DNA of 64,000 nucleotides, from positions 1 to 64,000 of the forward strand of contig JAFRVX010000165.1 of assembly GCA_017438305.1 (NCBI GenBank). The letters are read 5' to 3'. Positions 17,340 through 26,450 of the stretch are shown piece by piece (within the stretch, counting starts at the first letter, position 1; every line of letters begins with the position of its first letter). Position numbers and translations under genes: made by a program. The DNA comes from Lachnospiraceae bacterium. Its GTDB lineage: Bacteria > Bacillota > Clostridia > Lachnospirales > Lachnospiraceae. The notes under the pieces were generated by a model. The model did not search any database. It worked only from the letters and a program-made list of their open reading frames with translations, and was not told the origin of the DNA.

Positions 17340-19144
17340 ACGGCAATATCTTCACCATACAGTTGTTTATAAAGAGCATTCAATCCCGTTTTATTAATTT
17401 CGTTTCGATACAGGCTGCTCGCCCAATAAGCGGCCTGTATCAGTCTTTTAGCCATAACAGGGTCTGAATCCACAATACTTTCAGCAAGAACATCCAGACA
17501 TCCGGCAAGTAAAGATCCTTTTTGCTCCATCAACATTTCTTTTATACATTCTCTGGCGCAGTACTCACTCTCTTGTAACTGTCCGTTAACCTGAAGGATC
17601 CCGGCAGCCAGTCTTTTAATCAGACCTTTCCTCTCCCAGGTCGAAAACAAATCGTCTTCCTCTTTTTTTAGATGTCCCATAAGAATAGACACATCCTCTG
17701 CAGTCATTAATGCGCAGATGCGTTTATTTCTCACGATTCTGTAAATCAGTTCCAGTTCAAGTGTAGATAAGACATGGTCTGAATCACATGAATAAGGCAT
17801 GGTATATTCCAGAATAGAAATCAGGCGGTCTATGCTCTTCTCAAGCGGTAACTGTCCCTTCAGAATCTCTATATCTAAACTGGCACCGTCAAGAAACTGT
17901 TTGTTTTCTGGATATTTTCTGTCCAGATGCTTGGAAAGTATCCCTAAAGAGTCCTGAAGAAGCTCTATATCTCCGTTATTGCTAGCACGGCGTATGTCAC
18001 TGACAAGACTGAAATCTCCTGGATAAAAAGTAACGATCTCTCCTCGGTATATCTCAGGAGAAATATTCAGTTTTGCGGCAATTCGCTCCAGACTCTTCCT
18101 TTTTGGCGTATATTTTCCAGTCTCTAATTTCGTATAATTCGTAGGTTCCATGATCCCTTCACTCACATATTCCTGTGAAAAGGGTCTGCCATTTTTTCCT
18201 TTTGTCCGTAGGCGGCTCTCTCTTAAAAAAGACGAAATAAAATATAACTGACATTGACGGTCATGGGCATCATACCTGTTGAATCCCGGATCCATCTCAG
18301 CAATTTCATAAGCATCACAGAAAGCTTTATGCCAATGTTCTGTCTGTTTAGCAGAAGCGTCTTTCAGTTCCCAATAGGCTTTTGTTAAAAGCTTCAGAAG
18401 TTCCGGAAGATCATAACAGCTCCCTGTTCGGATCTGGCTTTCCAACGCCTCTTTAAGCATTGCTTTCCAGACCTCATATGGATAGCTTTCTCCAACAGTA
18501 CGCAATGAATAGCAAGCAATACGCGGATATATCCTGGCTTCTTCTCTGGGATCTCTTCCTGTTAGTCTGACCATAGCCCGGATCTGCTCAAAACAGTTGT
18601 AGGCTTCTTCTTTCCTCATTTTTCCCTGAGTTTGAGACAGTTCCACGTAATTCATGAATCGGTTTAGTTCTTCTGCACTATATCTTCCAGGAGTAAGCCT
18701 TCCCTGAGAATCTAACATGTAATCGATGGTCTTTTTTAAGGTATTCAGGGCATCATTCGGCTTCTTTTCTACTTCCCGGAGAATGATATACCTGTAATAT
18801 AACAGTTCCCTGTCGATCAGCATCCTACAGGAAGCTATACGTATATGGGAGAGATCCTCTGAAATGGTCTCATATAAAGCTTCATACTTTCTCTCAGCAA
18901 TAAGTTTATGACAATTCTGCAGCCACAGCAAAAGATTACATTCTTTTTGTGTTATCCCTATACAGAAACGGCTTGGTGAAAGATACAACCGCTGAATAAT
19001 AAAGATAAAGTGGACAGCACTCAGATTCCTTTCTCCCCGTTTTACTTTTCCTATATAGCTTTCTGAGCAAAGGCCTCTGGCCAGTTCTCTGATCGTAACA
19101 TTGTCGATTGATTCCAGGTATTCAAGCATTTTCCCAACAATCAA
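17336..19144 (-). CDS. HTH-TPR-like regulator with two HTH domains, candidate peptide-responsive regulator
   Basis: 602 residues. The N-terminal HTH (about 5-60, TIRELARGLCSESYIGKVKR) is of the kind found in RRNPP regulators, followed by helical repeats (about 70-300). A second XRE-like HTH occurs at about 320-365 (FSQEYVSEGIMEPTNYTKLE). More helical repeats run to the end. Two DNA-binding domains in one chain, each with its own helical array, is not the usual plan. The listed start is TTG with GGGGGGG 7 bases upstream; an ATG at 19129 is the alternative. It probably controls the convergent peptide gene and perhaps the secreted protein and lipoprotein genes beyond the IS. No signal peptide; cytosolic. 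Confidence 0.75.
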   Translation of the reverse strand: MIVGKMLEYLESIDNVTIRELARGLCSESYIGKVKRGERNLSAVHFIFIIQRLYLSPSRFCIGITQKECNLLLWLQNCHKLIAERKYEALYETISEDLSHIRIASCRMLIDRELLYYRYIILREVEKKPNDALNTLKKTIDYMLDSQGRLTPGRYSAEELNRFMNYVELSQTQGKMRKEEAYNCFEQIRAMVRLTGRDPREEARIYPRIACYSLRTVGESYPYEVWKAMLKEALESQIRTGSCYDLPELLKLLTKAYWELKDASAKQTEHWHKAFCDAYEIAEMDPGFNRYDAHDRQCQLYFISSFLRESRLRTKGKNGRPFSQEYVSEGIMEPTNYTKLETGKYTPKRKSLERIAAKLNISPEIYRGEIVTFYPGDFSLVSDIRRASNNGDIELLQDSLGILSKHLDRKYPENKQFLDGASLDIEILKGQLPLEKSIDRLISILEYTMPYSCDSDHVLSTLELELIYRIVRNKRICALMTAEDVSILMGHLKKEEDDLFSTWERKGLIKRLAAGILQVNGQLQESEYCARECIKEMLMEQKGSLLAGCLDVLAESIVDSDPVMAKRLIQAAYWASSLYRNEINKTGLNALYKQLYGEDIAV

Positions 19145-19207
19145 GCCAGATCCCCCCCATAGATAATTGTTAATTAATGTTATATGCTTTTTTAAATACT
19201 ATAGGCA

Positions 19208-19242
19208 AACTTCCGGACTGCAATTTTCGCAGCCCGGAAGTT
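19208..19242 (-). terminator. Terminator-like hairpin after the corrinoid operon
   Basis: AACTTCCGG (19208-19216) pairs with CCGGAAGTT (19234-19242), with CTGC/GCAG pairing inside. On the minus strand it follows the stop of 19335-19970 by about 90 bases. The T-run is poor, so strength is uncertain. Confidence 0.55.
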
Positions 19243-19334
19243 ATCTGACAATAATTCTTCTTTTGTTTTTTACTCGTTTTCAGTCTGGTGAAGCCAATTT
19301 TATCAAGCTTTGTCACACATCTGTTCTTCAGTCC

Positions 19335-19970
19335 TTATCCCACCACGAAGGCTTTGGCTACGCTGGCGCAGCTGGCGGCATCTGTGGTGTAGGCATCGGC
19401 ACCGATCTCTTCCGCGAATTCCGCGGTGATGGGGGCGCCGCCCACCATGACCTTAAAGTTGGCCCGGTTGGGCAGGGTATTTAAGAGAGCCACCGTATCC
19501 CGCATGGCCGGCATGGTGGTAGTCAGAAGCGCCGATACGCCGACGATCTTCACGTCGGGATCCGATGCCGCTTCCGCAAACTGTTCTTTGGAAACATCCA
19601 CGCCCAGATCATTCACTTCAAACCCTGCGCTTTCCAGCATCAGGCACACCAGATTCTTTCCGATGTCATGCAGGTCTCCCTGTACGGTTCCCACCGCTGC
19701 CTTGCCGATGGTGACGTTCGTGTCGCTGCCGAGATACGGCTTAAGGGTCTCAACCCCTTTCTTCATAGCCTTCGCGGCTACCAGCATTTCGGGAACGAAA
19801 ATTTCATTCTTCTGGAACTTCTCACCGACGGAGCCCATGGCGTCGATCATGCCTTTATTCAGGATCTCTACGGGGTCAAATCCTTCTTCAATGGCTTCTT
19901 CCACCAGTCCGGGGACCAGTTTTGTTTTTCCGCGTTCCACCATGGACGCAATTTCATCAATTTTGGACAT
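19335..19970 (-). CDS. Corrinoid (B12-binding) methyl-carrier protein
   Basis: 211 residues, the MtbC/MtaC-type size. It has an N-terminal helical cap domain (about 1-85, EEAIEEGFDPVEILNKGMID) and a Rossmann-like B12 domain. The cobalt-ligand motif DxHxxG is in GDLHDIGKNLVCLMLESAG, followed by S-x-L in VSALLTTTMP and a GG motif in VMVGGAPITAEFAEEIGADA. It carries the methyl group on cobalt between the operon's methyltransferases. It is the last gene of the minus-strand operon starting with etfB. Reactivation would be by the protein at 11169-13070. Confidence 0.93.
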   Translation of the reverse strand: MSKIDEIASMVERGKTKLVPGLVEEAIEEGFDPVEILNKGMIDAMGSVGEKFQKNEIFVPEMLVAAKAMKKGVETLKPYLGSDTNVTIGKAAVGTVQGDLHDIGKNLVCLMLESAGFEVNDLGVDVSKEQFAEAASDPDVKIVGVSALLTTTMPAMRDTVALLNTLPNRANFKVMVGGAPITAEFAEEIGADAYTTDAASCASVAKAFVVG

Positions 19971-20111
19971 AAGCGATCTTCTCCTTCTTCACAAATCTCT
20001 TTCATCGAAAACCGACTTTGTTATCTCTCATAGTACCATAAAAGGCTTTCCGATACAAGCCGTTATATCACCTTTAATGCGCGTCCGTCCACTCTTCCAG
20101 CAGTGAGCCGG

Positions 20112-20921
20112 TCATTCTTTCGGCAGGGGGCCGATCCGGCCTTCTCTGAAGGCGCCGATGTATTCCATGCAGTATTCGTCCAGGCCCATGCAGGCTTCCG
20201 CGGCAAAGACCGCGCCGATCATATCCCGGTTCAAAGGATCCAGGATGGCGGCGTCCATTCCGGCGCCGATAGCCAGGGCTGTGAAGATCTGGTTCATCAG
20301 CGCTCTTGCGGGCAGGTTGAAGGATATGTTGCTGACGGCGCCGATGATATGGACGTCTTCATCCATGGCCCGGATGCCTCTGATGGTCTCCAGGACGGTA
20401 TTGACGCCGTCCTCCGAAATGGCCAGCATCTCTACCAGGGGATCGATAAACAGCCGGTTGTGGGCTATGCCGTATTTGTCGGCCTCCCCAAGGATCCGCT
20501 CAAAGACTTTCAGCCGCTTGGCGGCGGTGTCCGGAATGCCGTTTTCATCCGAGCAGAGGGCGATGCATTTCCAGCGGGTATCCGCGATCACCGGAAAGAT
20601 CTTCGCGATTTTTTCGCCTTCCATGGATACGGAATTGATAAGGCCCGGCTTTTTAACAAGAGGGATCGCCTGGACAATGGTATTGGGACTGGGCGAATCC
20701 AGACAGATGGGAAGGTCTGACGCATCCTGCACCAGGTCCAGCATCCATTTCAGGGTCTCGACTTCCACATCCTCCGGCACAGAGGCGCAGACGTCCAGGA
20801 AATCCGCTTCCGCGTCTTCCTGCTTTATGGCCAGGGAACGGATACGCTTTGCATTTCTTTCCGCAATGGCTTTTCCCACGGAAGGAATGGAACCATTCAG
20901 TTTCTCACCGATAATGATCAT
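20112..20921 (-). CDS. Methyltetrahydrofolate:corrinoid methyltransferase (pterin-binding, AcsE/MT-II type)
   Basis: 269 residues with the pterin-binding TIM barrel of the dihydropteroate-synthase/AcsE family. It opens with IIIGEKLNGSIPSVGKAI. Folate-contacting residues are visible in DFLDVCASVPED, LINSVSMEG, LFIDPLVEMLA and GAVSNISFNLPAR, in the order expected of AcsE and the MetH folate domain. It moves methyl groups between tetrahydrofolate and the corrinoid protein 19335-19970. The direction depends on whether the route runs toward methyl oxidation or methyl use. ATG with GGAGAG upstream, 16 bases after the DUF2284 gene. Confidence 0.9.
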   Translation of the reverse strand: MIIIGEKLNGSIPSVGKAIAERNAKRIRSLAIKQEDAEADFLDVCASVPEDVEVETLKWMLDLVQDASDLPICLDSPSPNTIVQAIPLVKKPGLINSVSMEGEKIAKIFPVIADTRWKCIALCSDENGIPDTAAKRLKVFERILGEADKYGIAHNRLFIDPLVEMLAISEDGVNTVLETIRGIRAMDEDVHIIGAVSNISFNLPARALMNQIFTALAIGAGMDAAILDPLNRDMIGAVFAAEACMGLDEYCMEYIGAFREGRIGPLPKE

Positions 20922-20937
20922 TTTCTCTCTCCTTTTC

Positions 20938-21474
20938 TCAGTCTACCAGACAGCATCCGACGTAGGTTATGGTATTTTGTCCGTGATAATAAGGCACCTG
21001 GTTTGCCGTGCAGACCTCGCTCACCACCATGCCATAGGCTTCCATAGAGGAAAAGGCCTTGTCGGGGAAGCGGCAGGGTTCCGGATAATTGCAGGTCTTG
21101 CAGACAGTGCAGCCTCCGGCGCCCAGGCATACGGCTTCGGGACAGATCTCCTTCACCTTTACGGCAAAGTCGGTCAGCCGTTCCCTGTGCAGTTTTCCGG
21201 CGTCCATCATCCCCTCGTAATCCAGGGAATCTTCCAGTTCCCCGACGGTTTCAAAGATGACGCCTTCTTTAAATCTCTCCACCACGCTGCGGCAGTGATC
21301 CAGATCGCCGCAGGCCGGCGGACAGGTCCAGTTATGGCCATAGACCTTGCACTTATCCTCGGCGCACATGGCCCGGACCTCTTCCTTCAGTTCGATGGTG
21401 CCCGCGTCCATGACGGCGACGGTCTCAAAACCGGCCTCTTTCGCCAGCGCCATCACCTGATCGATCAATTCCAT
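20938..21474 (-). CDS. DUF2284 putative metal-binding protein
   Basis: 178 residues, Cys-rich. It shows CKVYGHNWTCPPACGDLDHC and the later C-x2-C-x2-C-type group ACTVCKTCNYPEPC (written GGCTVCKTCNYPEPC in full), as in DUF2284 proteins, which are often encoded with corrinoid methyltransferases. It may carry an iron-sulfur cluster or zinc, and could pass electrons for corrinoid activation or bind the methyl donor; this is inference. It lies between the homocysteine-methyltransferase-like and pterin-binding methyltransferase genes in the same operon. Only 178 residues, no membrane segment. Confidence 0.82.
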   Translation of the reverse strand: MELIDQVMALAKEAGFETVAVMDAGTIELKEEVRAMCAEDKCKVYGHNWTCPPACGDLDHCRSVVERFKEGVIFETVGELEDSLDYEGMMDAGKLHRERLTDFAVKVKEICPEAVCLGAGGCTVCKTCNYPEPCRFPDKAFSSMEAYGMVVSEVCTANQVPYYHGQNTITYVGCCLVD

Positions 21475-21600
21475 AGATGTTTCCTCATTAATCTTTTCTT
21501 CAGGATCCGCCCCGGAGGGTCGTGACGGATAATTACTTATCCCTGAAACGGGCTGTTTTCCCCGGCTCCTGCAGGGCTTTCTGCGCTGTTTTTCAGGCGC

Positions 21601-22458
21601 TTATGCTTTTATGATCTCCTGAAGTTTCCGGATGAAGTCGGGATCCGTGCCGCAGCAGCCGCCAAGATACCCGATCCGGCCGGTTTCCAGGGCTTTTTCG
21701 GCCTGTTCCGCAAATTCTTCCGGCTTCACCGAGTAGGTGGTGTTTCCGTCGGCATCCGCTTCGGGCAAGCCGGCGTTCGGCTTAAAGAACAGCGGAAGAT
21801 CCGTCTTTTCGGCAAATTCCTGTATGATGGGAAGGGCCTGGTCCGGTCCGATGGAGCAGTTCATGCCGATGGCCTCAAGACCTAAAGGCTCCAGCTCTTC
21901 CAGCATATCATCGACGCTGACGCCGAAGATCGTTCTGCCCGCTGCCTCAAAACTCATGGAGCAGAACACCGGAAGACCGCTTTTTTTCGCCGCCCTGGCG
22001 GCGGCCGCCAGCATTTCCAGCTGGATAAAGGTCTCCAGGAAGATACAATCCGCGCCCGCATCGACGCCGGCCTGTACGATCTCGTCAAAGATCTCCTCGG
22101 TCTCGTCCTCCTCCAGATCGCCGTAGGGCTCCGTCAGGGCCGGCAGGGGGCCTATGTCCAGGGCTACGCGCACATCCGTCCCCTCAAGGACCTTTTTCGC
22201 GATGCCGACGGCGGCCTCCACCACCTCTTTAACAGAGGCATGGCCTTCTCTTTCAGCGGTAAGGCGGTTAATGCCGAAAGTATTGGCGCAGATGATCTCG
22301 CTGCCGGCGTCTTTATAAGCCCGGCAGACTTCCTCCACGACTTCGGGATGTTCCAGGTTGTACGTCCAGACGGACTTTTTTTCGATGCCCCTGGCGGCAG
22401 CCCGGTCCCACAGCAGGGTCCCCTGGGCGCCATCCAGCAGCGTAATATGATCGCTCAA
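21601..22458 (-). CDS. Homocysteine S-methyltransferase-family protein
   Basis: 285 residues, equivalent to the first domain of MetH. It begins LLDGAQGTLLWDR, has EIICANTFGINR, and carries the three zinc-ligand Cys in GMNCSIGP and YLGGCCGTDPDF. It would transfer a methyl group between the corrinoid protein and homocysteine, or a related thiol or methylated donor. The start is TTG with AAGGAA 6 bases upstream. It follows the fusion gene 22462-24318 by only 3 bases. With the folate and B12 proteins of the same operon it makes up three of the four MetH domains as separate chains; the SAM-dependent reactivation domain is missing. Confidence 0.88.
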   Translation of the reverse strand: MSDHITLLDGAQGTLLWDRAAARGIEKKSVWTYNLEHPEVVEEVCRAYKDAGSEIICANTFGINRLTAEREGHASVKEVVEAAVGIAKKVLEGTDVRVALDIGPLPALTEPYGDLEEDETEEIFDEIVQAGVDAGADCIFLETFIQLEMLAAAARAAKKSGLPVFCSMSFEAAGRTIFGVSVDDMLEELEPLGLEAIGMNCSIGPDQALPIIQEFAEKTDLPLFFKPNAGLPEADADGNTTYSVKPEEFAEQAEKALETGRIGYLGGCCGTDPDFIRKLQEIIKA

Positions 22459-22461
22459 TTA

Positions 22462-24318
22462 TTATTCCTTTCCCCACATTTCCTTTAATTCGGGATACTG
22501 ATTCTTGTAGCTCAGCATGCCCAGATAATTGGCGGAGGCGGGATAGTTTTTCTTGACTTCCTTAAGGGTCTCAAAGGGGTCGTAGGGATAATCGTCCGGG
22601 ATCTCCCGCTCCATGATATCAGAAAGCAGGCTCAGCTTCGGAGACATCCAGACTTCTGTCACCACCGGAACGTCCGGATACTCCCGCACCAGACGGTCGA
22701 TCTGTTCGTCCTTCCCCAGGACCGGCTGGGTGATGATGTAGCTGGCGCCGGCCTCAAGCTTCCGCTCAAGCTTCGCGAATTCGCTTTCCGGCGGCTCGTA
22801 ATTGTTGAAAGCGCAGCCGATCCTGAATTCCGGATAGTGGCGCCGGATATAGCGGATGAGTTCCACCGACGTGGCCACCGGGGCTTCCGGCGCTTCCAGT
22901 TCTTCGGGAAGCAGCTTATGCATCTTATCCGAACCGTCGCCGGTGATGCAGAGCAGGTTCTTCAGGCCCAGGCGTCTCATATCGGAAAGGATCCGGTCCA
23001 GCTCTGCCTTCTGATGGAAGGTATTCAGATGGATCGTGATGTTTTCCGGCTTAACGGTAAGGCCCAGGGCGTCGATGAGCTCCGTTCCCTGGAAGGCCAT
23101 CTTGGCCATGGCGTTATCTGTGATGGAAACCACGAAATCGTCCCTGATATAGGCTTCGTATCTTCTCTTGAAGGCAGCCAGATCCTTCGAGAATTTCTGG
23201 GAGGCGTGCTTGGGCGGCGTAAGGTCGATATGGCACACCGGGATCTCGCTATTGACCCAGGCGGGCACATCGGAGGCCGTCTTCTTTCCGGTCTGGTCCC
23301 CTTCGGCTTCTTCCTGCTGCTTCCGGGCTCTGATCTCCCGGATCATCGCCGGGATCACTTCAAAAAGATCACCCACGATGCCATAATCCGCCACAGAGAA
23401 GATCGGCGCGTCGGGATCCGAATTGATCGCGATGACCGTCTCCGAACCGGCGATACCCGCCGTATGCTGGATCGCTCCGGAGATACCGCAGGCGATGTAA
23501 AGCTTCGGGCCGACGGTCTTACCGGTCTGGCCCACCTGATGCGCATGGGGAATCCAGCCGGAATCCACCGCAGGTCTTGACGCGCCGACCTGGCCGCCAA
23601 GGACATCCGCCAGTTCCCGGATCAGCCGGAAGCCGTCGGGACCGCCCACGCCGCGGCCGCCGGCCACGATGATCTCGGCGCTCTCCAGATCCACCTTTCC
23701 GCTGTCCGCCTCCCGGATCACTTCCATCACCCGGGTCCGGATATCCTCCGGAGAAACGCGGAGGTCTTCCCGGATGATCTCGGCATGGCCTTCCACGGGC
23801 TCCGCCTTCTTAAATACGCCAGGGCGCACCGTACCCATCTGAGGCCGATGGTCCGGACACTGGATCTGGGCCATCAGGTTGCCGCCAAAGGTGGGACGAG
23901 TCCAGAGAACGTTGCCGGTCTCCTCATCCACATCCAGCCCGGTACAATCCGCGGTCAGGCCCGTCTTTAAGCGGCAGGATACGCGTGGCGCGAAGTCCCG
24001 GCCGTTAGGCGTAGCGCCAATCAGCAGGCTGGTGGGGCCGTACTTTTCCACAAGGGTCACCAGAGCCTTCGTATAGGCGTCCGTCGTAAACCGTTTATAT
24101 TCGGGAGCATCCACAACGATGATCGCATCCGCTCCGTGGGCGTCCGCCTCTTTCACCGCAGCATCGGCCTCATAACCGATGACGACTGCCGTCAGCTTTC
24201 CGCCCTGTTTATCCGCGATGGTCCGGCCGGGGCCCAAAAGTTCGATGCCCACATTCCGGGCCGTGCCATCGGCTTCAGTCTCAATAAATACCCACAGGTC
24301 TTTTGTTTTCGGAATCAT
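22462..24318 (-). CDS. Fusion of electron-transfer flavoprotein alpha subunit and methylenetetrahydrofolate reductase
   Basis: 618 residues in one uninterrupted frame. Residues 1 to about 333 are a full EtfA: N-terminal alpha/beta domain, then the FAD domain with [31 protein letters not shown] and [21 protein letters not shown] charged linker (about 334-352) leads to a MetF-type TIM barrel (about 353-618): [41 protein letters not shown] and [12 protein letters not shown]. The reductase would interconvert methylene- and methyl-tetrahydrofolate with electrons passed through the flavoprotein. The ATG overlaps the etfB stop (ATGA). I know of no characterised protein with this architecture. Confidence 0.9.
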   Translation of the reverse strand: MIPKTKDLWVFIETEADGTARNVGIELLGPGRTIADKQGGKLTAVVIGYEADAAVKEADAHGADAIIVVDAPEYKRFTTDAYTKALVTLVEKYGPTSLLIGATPNGRDFAPRVSCRLKTGLTADCTGLDVDEETGNVLWTRPTFGGNLMAQIQCPDHRPQMGTVRPGVFKKAEPVEGHAEIIREDLRVSPEDIRTRVMEVIREADSGKVDLESAEIIVAGGRGVGGPDGFRLIRELADVLGGQVGASRPAVDSGWIPHAHQVGQTGKTVGPKLYIACGISGAIQHTAGIAGSETVIAINSDPDAPIFSVADYGIVGDLFEVIPAMIREIRARKQQEEAEGDQTGKKTASDVPAWVNSEIPVCHIDLTPPKHASQKFSKDLAAFKRRYEAYIRDDFVVSITDNAMAKMAFQGTELIDALGLTVKPENITIHLNTFHQKAELDRILSDMRRLGLKNLLCITGDGSDKMHKLLPEELEAPEAPVATSVELIRYIRRHYPEFRIGCAFNNYEPPESEFAKLERKLEAGASYIITQPVLGKDEQIDRLVREYPDVPVVTEVWMSPKLSLLSDIMEREIPDDYPYDPFETLKEVKKNYPASANYLGMLSYKNQYPELKEMWGKE

Positions 24319-25136
24319 ACTGCAGCCTCCGTTCCCGGCGCCGGGCGCTCCTCAAGAAAATCCAGAAGCGTCCGGGCGATCTCTTCGCCTGACTCTCCCG
24401 AAATCATTTTACATTGCTTGTTCCGCTGGGGCACAAAGGTCTTCTTGACCCGGGTGGGGGATCCGGCCAGACCGATGGCGCTTCTGTCGATCTCCGGGAA
24501 AGCGTCCTCCTCCAGCATGATGATCTCCGCCTTTTCGGCCTCCAGCTTCCGGGCGATGGTGGGATAACGGACTTCCCAGACCGGCTTTGTGAAGGTCACG
24601 AGACAGGGCATCTTCGCCGCCACGATCTCGTAGCCGGACTCGGTCTCCCGGCGCACCTGGAGCTCCGTGCCCTCTACTTCCGCTTCCAGACCGTAGGTCA
24701 CCTGGGGATAGCCGAGATGTTCCGCAATCTCCGGACCGACCTGGGCCGTATCGCCGTCGATGGCCTGCTTTCCGCAGAAGATGGCGTCGATCTTCCCTTC
24801 CCGCTCTTCGATCTTCCGGATCGCCTGGGAAAGGATGTAGCTGGTGGCCAGCGTATCCGAGCCGCTGAAGATCCTGCCGCAGACCAGATAAGCCCGGTCC
24901 GCCGCGATGGAAAGACAATCCCTGAGGGCGGCCGACGCCTGTTCCGGTCCCATGGACACCACGATGATCTCCGTCTCCGGATGTTTGTCCCGGATGCGGG
25001 CCGCTGCCTCCAGCGCATACCCGTCAAAGGGGTTCAGAATACTGGGAACCCCCGCCCGGATGAGTGAATTTGTCACCGGATCGATACGGATCTCCGTAGT
25101 GTCCGGCACCTGTTTGACACAGATCAGAATCTTCAA
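24315..25136 (-). CDS. etfB: Electron-transfer flavoprotein beta subunit
   Basis: 273 residues: MKILICVKQVPDTTEIRID opening, SILNPFDGYALEAAARIRD, GSDTLATSYIL and CGKQAIDGDTAQVGPEIAEH. The NPFD and GSDTLATSY stretches look like EtfB of clostridial bifurcating complexes; whether it holds a bifurcating FAD is inference. Its partner is the EtfA half of the next gene, overlapped by 4 bases. The start codon is TTG with GAGAGG about 9 bases upstream. It is the first gene of the minus-strand methyl-transfer operon, with a long leader (25137-25700) before it. Confidence 0.92.
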   Translation of the reverse strand: MKILICVKQVPDTTEIRIDPVTNSLIRAGVPSILNPFDGYALEAAARIRDKHPETEIIVVSMGPEQASAALRDCLSIAADRAYLVCGRIFSGSDTLATSYILSQAIRKIEEREGKIDAIFCGKQAIDGDTAQVGPEIAEHLGYPQVTYGLEAEVEGTELQVRRETESGYEIVAAKMPCLVTFTKPVWEVRYPTIARKLEAEKAEIIMLEEDAFPEIDRSAIGLAGSPTRVKKTFVPQRNKQCKMISGESGEEIARTLLDFLEERPAPGTEAAV

Positions 25137-25700
25137 TGGTTCAACCTCTCTTTCAATCAGTGTCTTTAATTGTTTTTCCGGGTGTCTGCCGGGTACCCGT
25201 CAGGCACCCGATGAGCCTCTCCCCGGATGTTTTCCGATTTTCTGCCGTATCTCTGCCGCACATCAGCAGAATTTCTGAAATGATTCGCTGCGTCCTCTTA
25301 ACTTCTGCAAAATATACACTGTGGAGCAGCTGAATAGTTGTCAGATTTTCGCTGAATATCTTTCAGCCTTTCGCTGAATAGCTGTCAGATTTCTGCTGAC
25401 TTTCTGTTAACTCTGATGATACTATAAAAAAGCTGAGGTTTCAACACGCCAGAGCGCAAACCCATGCTCTTTTTCCCTTATCTTTTACTTTGTCTCTCTC
25501 TTTTCTTTTTCCCTGGTTTTCTCTGCGTTTGTTTTAAATGCTCATTCCCAGGTATTTTGGCTTTATATTCTGACTTCGTATTCCGGCCTTTCTCTTCGTT
25601 CCCGAGTTTTCCCGTTTACATCTGCTGCTTTTATTCATGCTTCAGGCTGCCGGGCCGGAACACTTACACGGAATAATTACGTTTGCCTCTGTTTTTTCCT
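25137..25700. other. Intergenic region upstream of etfB, no gene seen
   Basis: 563 bases, pyrimidine-rich on the plus strand. It holds a 22-bp tandem repeat (25329-25394) and a TATAGT-like box near 25428 on the minus strand without a well-spaced -35. No cobalamin or SAM riboswitch core and no T-box could be recognised, although the operon downstream might be expected to have one. Confidence 0.5.
25329..25394. repeat. 22-bp tandem repeat, three copies
   Basis: Three head-to-tail units beginning GCTGAATA at 25329, 25351 and 25373, with a partial fourth at 25395. Units differ at several positions. It lies in the leader of the etfB operon. Confidence 0.75.
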
Positions 25701-26414
25701 TCAGGCTTTAAGCTGCCGGAGCAGCGCCTTGAGTTCCGGCCCCTCCAGCTTCCTGAAAGCCCGTTCCTTCAGGTTTCCCAGCTCCACGTTCATTATGCGG
25801 ATCCGCTTCAGCGTCACCACCTCGTAGCCGCAGGTCTCGCACATGCGGCGGATCTGCCGGTTCAGGCCCTGGGTCAGGGTGATCCTGAATTTCCGCTCGC
25901 CGGAGGCCAGTACCTTGCAGGACTTTGTCCGACGGTTCAGGTCCTTTAAATAGATGCCCTTTGACAGGCGTCTGATGAATTCCTCGGTAACGGCCTTGTT
26001 CACCGTCACCTCGTACTCCTTCTCGTGGTTTCCGGCGGCCCGGGTGACCTCCTCCGCGAAGGCGCCGTCATTGGTCAGGAAGATCAGCCCCTGGGAATCC
26101 TTGTCCAGCCTTCCCACGGGATACAGCCTGCTCTCATAGTCCACCATCTCGATGATGTTCTCCTCCCCGGGAAAACTTCTGGTGGTGCACACCACGCCCA
26201 CGGGCTTGTTCACCGCCAGGATCACCTTTTCCGGCTTCTTTTTATTGATGCTCCTGCCCCGGATCTTTATATCATCCTTGTCCGTGACCTTCTGCCCCAT
26301 GACCGCGGGCAGTCCGTTGACCGTGACCTGGCCGGCCTCCGTCAGCGCATCCGCCTCCCGCCGGGAGCAGATGCCCTTTTCACTTAAGTATTTGTTCAGT
26401 CTGATAGGTTCCAT
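25701..26414 (-). CDS. RsuA/RluB/RluF-family rRNA pseudouridine synthase
   Basis: 237 residues. An N-terminal S4 RNA-binding domain (RLNKYLSEKGICSRREAD) is followed by the catalytic domain with Asp in YPVGRLDKDSQGLIFLTNDG, the R-x-D of this family, and the C-terminal LTQGLNRQIRRMCETCGYEV. It converts a uridine in rRNA to pseudouridine; RluF is the closest subfamily by eye. It stands alone, with noncoding repeat-bearing gaps on both sides. Confidence 0.9.
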   Translation of the reverse strand: MEPIRLNKYLSEKGICSRREADALTEAGQVTVNGLPAVMGQKVTDKDDIKIRGRSINKKKPEKVILAVNKPVGVVCTTRSFPGEENIIEMVDYESRLYPVGRLDKDSQGLIFLTNDGAFAEEVTRAAGNHEKEYEVTVNKAVTEEFIRRLSKGIYLKDLNRRTKSCKVLASGERKFRITLTQGLNRQIRRMCETCGYEVVTLKRIRIMNVELGNLKERAFRKLEGPELKALLRQLKA

Positions 26415-26450
26415 GTGTTTTTCAAGGTTTGATTTTTTTGTATTTGTCTG

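Noticed and set aside
20158..21525. Plus-strand open frame of 455 codons
   Set aside because: Runs antisense across two well-defined genes, the pterin methyltransferase and the DUF2284 protein.
25137..25700. Cobalamin or SAM riboswitch before the etfB operon
   Set aside because: Looked for because of the gene content; no conserved core was recognised on the minus strand.
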